A stretch of 41,027 nt of DNA. Source: Bryobacterales bacterium (GTDB lineage Bacteria; Acidobacteriota; Terriglobia; Bryobacterales; Bryobacteraceae). Location of the stretch: contig DAHVTI010000579.1 of assembly GCA_027324255.1 (NCBI GenBank), forward strand, positions 1 through 41,027, read 5' to 3'. The first letter of the stretch is position 1. The number at the start of each line of letters is the position of its first letter. The translations under genes and the position numbers were made by a program. This document shows positions 34,520 through 41,027 of the stretch, one piece after another. The notes beneath the pieces are model-generated. The model saw only the letters and a program-made list of their open reading frames with translations. It was not told the origin of the DNA and searched no databases.

Positions 34520-35434
34520 ATGAACGCGGGTGAGATGCTGGCGCGGGCCGGCGAGTTCCGGGAGAAGCTGGAGGGGGTGAAAAGCGCGGCGCCGGAGGTG
34601 CTGTGGTACCCCTACGATTCGCTGACGAACTTCGTGCACCTCGAAAAGCTGCTGGGGGCGCAGCCGCGGAACCTGTTCGACCTGCTGCCGAACGGCCGGG
34701 TGCTGGACGTGGGAACGGGCGACGGGGACGTGGCGTTCTTCCTGGAGTCACTGGGCTATGAAGTGGAAGCGGTGGACCTGCCGGCGAGTAACCACAGCGC
34801 GCTGACGGGGTTCAAGCGGCTGCAGGCGGAGCTGGGCTCGAAGGTGAAGCTGCACGAGCGGGACATCGACCGGCAGTTCACGCTGGAGGGCGAGCCGTAC
34901 GGACTGGCGCTGAGCCTGGGGCTGCTGTACCACCTGAAGAACCCGTTCTTCTATCTCGAGGAGCTGTCGCGGCACGCCTACTACTGCCTGGCGAGCTCGA
35001 AGATCGCCGATATTCTCGAGGAAGGCGGCGAGCGGGACGCGCGGGAGACGCCGCTGGCCTACCTGCTGGAATCGGACGAGCTGAACGAAGACGATTCGAA
35101 CTTCTGGGTGTTTACGGAGAGTTGCCTCAAGCGGCTATTCCGGAGGGCGGGGTGGACGGTGGTGGGGACGCTGCGGGTGGAGCGCACGGGAGTGGCGCGG
35201 GTGAACAGCGCGACGGACGACGCGCGGCTGTTCGCGCTGCTGGCGAGCCGGCGCCTGCCGGCGGCGGTGGTACAGGCCGAGGGGTTTTACGAGCGCGAAG
35301 GGGAGGGCTGGTGGTGGACGGCGCCGGAGTTCGCGGTGACGGTGCCGCTGGCGGGGGAGGAGACGCGCTGGATCCAGGTGGAAGGCTACGTGGCGGAGGC
35401 GTCGCTGCGTGGCGGGCCGAACGGGCTGAGATGA
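34520..35434 (+). CDS. Class I SAM-dependent methyltransferase, interrupted by an in-frame TGA
   Basis: A 304-residue product up to a TGA at 35432-35434. The SAM-binding motif I is RVLDVGTGDGDVAFFLESLG (Asp63-Gly69 region), followed by EVEAVDLPASNHS, LHERDIDRQF and LALSLGLLYHLKNPFFYLEE, a string seen in CmoB-like/DUF1698-type methyltransferases. The C-terminal quarter reads as a beta-rich accessory domain: GEGWWWTAPEFAVTVPLA and IQVEGYVAEASLRGGPNGLR. That domain continues in the same frame after the TGA (see the next entry). ATG 34520 follows TTGGGAG and is preferred to ATG 34490. Substrate unknown; glycan- or polysaccharide-modifying roles fit the accessory domain, but this is a guess. Confidence 0.8.
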   Translation: MNAGEMLARAGEFREKLEGVKSAAPEVLWYPYDSLTNFVHLEKLLGAQPRNLFDLLPNGRVLDVGTGDGDVAFFLESLGYEVEAVDLPASNHSALTGFKRLQAELGSKVKLHERDIDRQFTLEGEPYGLALSLGLLYHLKNPFFYLEELSRHAYYCLASSKIADILEEGGERDARETPLAYLLESDELNEDDSNFWVFTESCLKRLFRRAGWTVVGTLRVERTGVARVNSATDDARLFALLASRRLPAAVVQAEGFYEREGEGWWWTAPEFAVTVPLAGEETRWIQVEGYVAEASLRGGPNGLR

Positions 35435-35626
35435 CGTGTGGGCGGCGGGGCGTGGCAGCGGCAGGAGATGCGGCAGGCGGGGCCGGCGGTGTTCCGGTTC
35501 GAATGGCCTTCCAGGAGGCCGGAGGGCGAGGTGCGGGTGGAGTTCCGGGTGGAGCGCGAAGCGGAGCTGCCGGCGGACGAGGACCGGCCCATGGGGCTGA
35601 TCGTGAAAGACGTGGAGCTGCGGTAG
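35435..35626 (+). pseudogene. In-frame continuation of the methyltransferase beyond the TGA
   Basis: The 63 codons after the TGA at 35432 are in the same frame as the methyltransferase and end at a TAG. They read RVGGGAWQRQEM, AGPAVFRFEWPSRRPEGEVR, VEFRVEREAELPADEDRP, then MGLIVKDVELR. The last string, with GLIV followed by a short hydrophobic strand, is the usual ending of the beta-sandwich domain whose first part lies before the stop (GPNGLR). No ribosome-binding site precedes the GTG at 35438, so a separate gene is unlikely. Either a nonsense mutation, a sequencing error, or stop-codon readthrough joins the two parts. Confidence 0.65.
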
Positions 35627-35633
35627 CTGCGGG

Positions 35634-36104
35634 CTACTTGATTTCCTTGCTCTGGGCGGTGGCGGGCTCGGCGCCCCAGTTCTCGCGGATGACGAGGGTC
35701 TGGTCAGAGAAAAATGTGCGGCGGCCGGTGCTGTTGAAGACCTTGGGGACGGCGGTGACGGTGTAGCCTTCCTTGGTGCCGGTGACGGTGAAGATGTAGC
35801 CGGTTTTTTCGCCGAGGGCGAGGTCGCCGGGGATGAGGTCGGAGGCCGCGGGTCCGGCGGCGCCGGAGGCGGGCGGACCGAGCTGGGCGAGGTTTTCGGC
35901 GAACTTCTGGAACTGGCTCATGTACTGGGTCTGCGCGGTGTGGACGGTGTTGATCTGGCGGATGGCGGCCATCTCCTGGGAGTGCATGCGGGCGTTGTTG
36001 AGCTTGGGAGCGGCGATGGCGGCGATCACCAGAATGATGGCGATGACGATGAGGAGCTCAATCAGGGAGAAGCCGGAGCGGCGGCGGTTGTTTTGGTGGC
36101 GCAT
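35634..36104 (-). CDS. Type IV pilin-like / type II secretion pseudopilin protein
   Basis: A 156-residue prepilin. The N-terminal MRHQNNRRRSGFSLIELLIV is a class III leader: a basic stretch, the prepilin-peptidase site Gly|Phe, then Ser-Leu-Ile-Glu with the conserved Glu at +5, followed by a hydrophobic helix (LLIVIAIILVIAAIAAPKL). The globular part has LNNARMHSQEMAAIRQINTV, TQYMSQFQKFAENLAQLG and a beta C-terminus (YTVTAVPKVFNSTGRRTFF). The helix-then-sheet layout fits PilA/GspG-type pilins. No assembly genes are nearby, so it is an isolated pilin gene, as is common for acidobacteria. It ends 8 bases from the stop of the methyltransferase extension, with which it converges. Confidence 0.88.
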   Translation of the reverse strand: MRHQNNRRRSGFSLIELLIVIAIILVIAAIAAPKLNNARMHSQEMAAIRQINTVHTAQTQYMSQFQKFAENLAQLGPPASGAAGPAASDLIPGDLALGEKTGYIFTVTGTKEGYTVTAVPKVFNSTGRRTFFSDQTLVIRENWGAEPATAQSKEIK

Positions 36105-36188
36105 GGCGATACCTTCCAGGACGATGATGCGTCCCTATCTATCTTAGACGCAGGGAGGGGCGAAAGCGTGGAGGGCTAACGAACGCGA

Positions 36189-36226
36189 GGCCGGCCTGGA
36201 GGCCGGCCGCAGGCGTGGCCGCCTGC
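36189..36226. repeat. Double-hairpin intergenic repeat (REP-like) after pyrG
   Basis: Two adjacent perfect inverted repeats: GGCCGGCC-TGGA-GGCCGGCC (36189-36208, 8-base arms, 4-base loop) and GCAGGCG-TGGC-CGCCTGC (36209-36226, 7-base arms, 4-base loop). They lie 4 bases past the pyrG stop on the minus strand. The pattern of abutting GC-rich hairpins is that of a dispersed intergenic repeat family. It could also work as a transcription barrier, but no T-run follows on the pyrG strand. I see only this one copy in the window. Confidence 0.6.
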
Positions 36227-36230
36227 CCCA

Positions 36231-38628
<2,398 letters not shown>

Positions 38629-38640
38629 AAAAACGGCCCA

Positions 38641-38649
38641 TGTTATACT
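38641..38649 (+). promoter_or_regulatory. Extended -10 promoter of the VWFA pair
   Basis: TG-T-TATACT is an extended -10 element (TGnTATAAT type), 26 bases before ATG 38676. No good -35 is seen at the expected distance, which is tolerated for extended -10 promoters. A purine-rich GGAAGGGAGG (38660-38669) is the ribosome-binding site. The gap between kdsB and this gene is only 47 bases and is AT-richer than its surroundings. Confidence 0.5.
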
Positions 38650-38675
38650 TGTCGAACCTGGAAGGGAGGCGGGCT

Positions 38676-39665
38676 ATGGTTAAGCGGACAAGTGTCTTAG
38701 TTGTCTGCCTGTTAGGCGGGATTCTCGGGCTCGCCGGGACGGTTTTGGCGCAGGAGGCCAGGCCGCAGATCGTGCCGCGGCCGAAGCCCGGGGCGGAGCC
38801 GTCGGAAAGCGAGCGGATCACGCCCAACATCCGGATCGACACGAACCTGGTGCTGATCCCGGTGACCGTGACGACGCCGCTGAACCAGTTTGTGACGGGG
38901 ATGGAAAAAGAGAACTTCCGGGTGTTCGAGGACAAGGCGGAGCAGGAGATCGCCTACTTTGCCAGCTTCGACGCGCCGCTGTCGGTGGGACTGGTGTTCG
39001 ACGCCAGCGGGTCCATGGGCAGCAAGCTGACGAAAAGCCGGCAGGCGGCGGCCCAGTTTTTCAAGACGGCGAACCCGGAGGACGAGTTCTTCCTGGTCCA
39101 GTTCAACGACCGGCCGCAGATGGTGGTGCCGTTCACGCAGAACACGGAGGACATCCAGAGCCGCCTGACGTTCACGCAGGCCAAGGGCCGGACGGCGCTG
39201 CTCGACGGGATCTACCAGGCGCTGCAGATGCTGAAGAAAGGCCGGAATCCGCGCAAGGCGCTGCTGATCATCTCCGACGGCGGGGACAATTCGAGCCGCT
39301 ACACGGAAAACGAAGTGCGGAACCTGTTGAAGGAAGCCGATGCGCAGATGTACGCCATAGGGATCTTCGAGCCGATCGGGGCGCGGGGCCGGACGGCGGA
39401 AGAGCTGTCGGGCCCGGGGCTGCTGAGCGAACTGGCGGAGATGACCGGCGGGCGGCACTTTCCGGTGGACAATCTGAACGAGCTGCCGGACATTGCGGCC
39501 AAGATCGGGATCGAGCTGAGAAACCAGTACGTGCTGGGCTACACGTCCAAGAACCTGAACCGGGACGGGAAGTACCGCCGAGTCACGGTAAAATTGAATC
39601 AGCCGCGCGGCCTGCCCCCGTTGAGGGCGCTGCACAGGCAAGGATACTATGCACCCAATCAGTAG
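38676..39665 (+). CDS. Exported VWFA-domain protein, acidobacterial type (first of tandem pair)
   Basis: A 329-residue protein. The signal peptide (MVKRTSVLVVCLLGGILGLA, continuing to VLAQ) is followed by a proline-rich linker, a short beta module (IRIDTNLVLIPVTVTTPLNQ, FRVFEDKAEQEIAYF) and a von Willebrand A domain. The MIDAS motif is intact: LVFDASGSMGSKL (DxSxS), GRTALLDGIYQAL with the threonine, and IISDGGDNSS with the third Asp. The ending NQYVLGYTSKNLNRDGKYRR, VTVKLNQPRG and LHRQGYYAPNQ is the typical tail of VWFA-related acidobacterial proteins. It probably binds a protein partner in the periplasm through a metal ion. ATG 38676 has a strong ribosome-binding site. It overlaps the next gene by 17 bases. 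Confidence 0.88.
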   Translation: MVKRTSVLVVCLLGGILGLAGTVLAQEARPQIVPRPKPGAEPSESERITPNIRIDTNLVLIPVTVTTPLNQFVTGMEKENFRVFEDKAEQEIAYFASFDAPLSVGLVFDASGSMGSKLTKSRQAAAQFFKTANPEDEFFLVQFNDRPQMVVPFTQNTEDIQSRLTFTQAKGRTALLDGIYQALQMLKKGRNPRKALLIISDGGDNSSRYTENEVRNLLKEADAQMYAIGIFEPIGARGRTAEELSGPGLLSELAEMTGGRHFPVDNLNELPDIAAKIGIELRNQYVLGYTSKNLNRDGKYRRVTVKLNQPRGLPPLRALHRQGYYAPNQ

Positions 39666-40587
39666 GCTGGCAGCCGCGGCGATTCTGGCGGCGGCAGGGG
39701 GAAGTTTATACGCGCAGCAGCCGCAGGTCCCGGACGATCAGACCGTGATCCGGGTGGACACGCGGCTGGTGGTGCTGCACTGCGCCGTGATGGACAAGAA
39801 GGGCAACCTGATCACGAACCTGCCGCAGAGCGCGTTCAAGGTCTACGAGAACAAGGTGGCGCAGCCGGTGAAGCTGTTCAAGCGGGAAGACGTGCCGGTG
39901 TCGCTGGGGATCGTGATTGACAACAGCGGCAGCATGCGGGACAAGCGCCAGCGGGTGGAAGCGGCGTCGCTGCGGCTGGTGAAGGCGTCCAACCGGCAGG
40001 ACGACGTCTTCATCGTGAATTTCAACGACGACGCCTACCTGGACGTGCCGTTCACCAACCAGGTCCCGAAGATGGAGGAAGGCGTGGCGCGGATCGATGC
40101 GCGCGGCGGGACGGCGATGCGGGACGCGGTGTCGATGTCGCTGGACTACCTGAAGCAAGAAGGGAAGAAAGACAAGAAGGTCCTGCTGGTGGTGACGGAC
40201 GGCAACGACACGGCGTCGACGGGCATCACGCTGGAGAAGCTGGTGGAGAAGGCGCAGAAGAGCGAGGCCCTGATCTACGGCATCGGGACCCTGAGCCAGG
40301 AGGAGTCGCGGGACCGGAAAAAGGCGCAGCGGGCGATCGACGCGCTGACGAAGGCGTCGGGCGGGGCGAGCTACTATCCCGGGGACGTGGCCGAGGTGGA
40401 GGCGATTGCGGACCAGGTGGCGCACGACATCCGCAGCCAGTACGTGATCGCGTACTCGCCGACGAACCAGAACCTGGACGGGACGTTCCGGTCGATCCGG
40501 GTGGTGGCCAACGGGGGGCGGTACACGGTGCGGACGAGGACCGGCTACTACGCTTCGCCGGAGCCGAAGAGGAAGGCGGGCCTGTAA
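39649..40587 (+). CDS. Exported VWFA-domain protein, acidobacterial type (second of tandem pair)
   Basis: A 312-residue paralogue of the preceding product. After a signal peptide (MHPISRLAAAAILAAAGGSL, then YAQQ) come TVIRVDTRLVVLHCAVMDKK and FKVYENKVAQPVKLFKRED, corresponding to the first protein's beta module. The VWA domain has LGIVIDNSGSMRDKRQ (intact DxSxS), GGTAMRDAVSMSLDYL and LLVVTDGNDTAS. The tail DIRSQYVIAYSPTNQNLDGT and YTVRTRTGYYASPEP match the family ending. The start codon lies inside the last 17 bases of the upstream gene, so the two are translationally coupled and probably work together, perhaps as a heterodimer (inference). The lysine-rich end (PKRKAGL) is a small difference. 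Confidence 0.88.
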   Translation: MHPISRLAAAAILAAAGGSLYAQQPQVPDDQTVIRVDTRLVVLHCAVMDKKGNLITNLPQSAFKVYENKVAQPVKLFKREDVPVSLGIVIDNSGSMRDKRQRVEAASLRLVKASNRQDDVFIVNFNDDAYLDVPFTNQVPKMEEGVARIDARGGTAMRDAVSMSLDYLKQEGKKDKKVLLVVTDGNDTASTGITLEKLVEKAQKSEALIYGIGTLSQEESRDRKKAQRAIDALTKASGGASYYPGDVAEVEAIADQVAHDIRSQYVIAYSPTNQNLDGTFRSIRVVANGGRYTVRTRTGYYASPEPKRKAGL

Positions 40588-40589
40588 GG

Positions 40590-40793
40590 GTGGCCGGGTT
40601 TCTGTGGAAGGCGACGCGGGGCTACCGGCTGACGCCGTGGCGGAGCCCGTACCTGCGGTGGCGGATGGAGACATACTGGGGCACGCCCGCGGAGGAGATC
40701 GGGTTCGGGGGATTCTGGCGTTTCACCTGGAGGCACCGGGGAGAGTTTGCGAGCTTCCTGAGGTGGGCGGACCGCATGGGCCGCCTTCGCTGA
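40590..40793 (+). CDS. Small Trp/Arg-rich protein of unknown function
   Basis: A 67-residue frame starting with GTG two bases after the upstream stop. It is rich in Trp, Arg, Phe and Tyr: FLWKATRGYRLTPWRSPYLR, WRMETYWGTPAEEIGFGGFW and RFTWRHRGEFASFLRWADRM. Its aromatic/basic composition is not that of a random GC-rich frame, and the tight spacing to the VWFA gene supports translation. There is no signal peptide or membrane helix. I do not recognise a family. It may be a nucleic-acid- or membrane-surface-binding peptide, but this is a guess from composition. Confidence 0.55.
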   Translation: MAGFLWKATRGYRLTPWRSPYLRWRMETYWGTPAEEIGFGGFWRFTWRHRGEFASFLRWADRMGRLR

Positions 40794-40845
40794 AGCTACG
40801 GCGGCTCAACCCGGCGGTCGAGGGTGCACGACGTAGAAGTGGAGA

Positions 40846-41027
40846 TCAAGCCGCCCGGCGGGTCTCCCAGTAGTTTTCGAAGCGGCCGTTGAATTGGCAG
40901 CATCGCAAGGCCAGGATAGCGTTGGCGCCGCGCACGGTCCAGAACATGCCCGATTGTTTGCAGCGAGAACCGATGACGGTTTTGCAGCCGGCCTCAATGA
41001 CGCCCGAGCCCACGAACAGGTGGAGGC
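40846..41027 (-). mobile_element. 3' end of an ISKra4-type transposase gene (cut by window edge)
   Basis: Read from the right edge on the minus strand the sequence gives LHLFVGSGVIEAGCKTVIGS, RCKQSGMFWTVRGANAILAL, RCCQFNGRFENYWE and TRRAA, then TGA at 40846-40848. This is the C-terminal end of ISKra4-family transposases (VGSGVVEAGCK, RLKQSGM.W, GANAI.ALRC, FE.FW), including the last conserved Glu of the catalytic set in VIEAGCK. The gene continues beyond the window. The 52 bases between it and the small upstream gene should contain the IS end, but I cannot define the terminal repeat with only one end visible. Confidence 0.85.

Noticed and set aside
35432-35434. TGA as a selenocysteine codon
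   Set aside because: The position is in a beta-rich accessory domain with no redox motif, and I see no stem-loop of SECIS type just downstream. A nonsense mutation or plain readthrough is more likely.
36189-36226. Intrinsic terminator of pyrG
   Set aside because: The hairpins are strong, but no run of T follows on the minus strand, so a repeat element is the safer description.

Overview
This is a GC-rich (clearly above 60% by eye) stretch of bacterial chromosome, most likely from an Acidobacteriota of the Bryobacterales/Solibacter type. That placement is inferred from gene content: two tandem VWFA proteins of the acidobacterial type, a DUF1080 protein, a DUF5916 outer-membrane protein, several Tat-exported enzymes of unknown function and many MFS/DHDPS-like catabolic genes. 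I found no rRNA, tRNA or CRISPR.

Layout. 0.2-3.5 kb holds a GGDEF diguanylate cyclase, a DctA-type C4-dicarboxylate symporter and an exported DUF1080 protein. 3.5-14.2 kb starts with a truncated GntR/FCD regulator, divergent from a tightly packed eight-gene run: FAD-dependent oxidoreductase, DHDPS/NAL aldolase, MFS permease, two tandem paralogues of an unrecognised family (the second with a Tat signal), a D-aminoacylase-type amidohydrolase, a creatininase-family hydrolase and a second MFS permease. Stop/start overlaps and very short gaps suggest one or two operons for uptake and breakdown of an unidentified amide- or acid-containing compound. 14.2-20.8 kb holds a convergent DUF5916 barrel, a glutamate-1-semialdehyde-mutase-like aminotransferase, a Tat-exported TIM-barrel-like protein, an SDR lacking its catalytic lysine, and a small exported protein.

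20.83-21.55 kb is a scar: a 3' transposase remnant and the orphan 5' end of a Tat-exported protein gene. The plus strand is C-rich just before the scar and strongly G-rich after it, whichever strand is coding. 21.5-24.2 kb is an arsenic-resistance operon (arsR, CxxC thioredoxin-like protein, permease, ACR3) behind a near-perfect palindrome that is probably the ArsR operator.

24.2-41.0 kb mixes small exported proteins, a 1262-residue TPR protein with unrecognised middle and C-terminal regions, and housekeeping genes (queA, tsaD, an Mrp-type P-loop ATPase, pyrG, kdsB). It also has an exported alpha/beta hydrolase, an outer-membrane barrel, a methyltransferase interrupted by an in-frame TGA, a type IV pilin-like protein, the two VWFA proteins and, at the right edge, the 3' end of an ISKra4-type transposase gene.

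The most unusual items are the in-frame TGA in the methyltransferase, the tandem unknown paralogues in the catabolic run, the multidomain TPR protein, the skew break at the scar, and the SDR with a replaced catalytic lysine.
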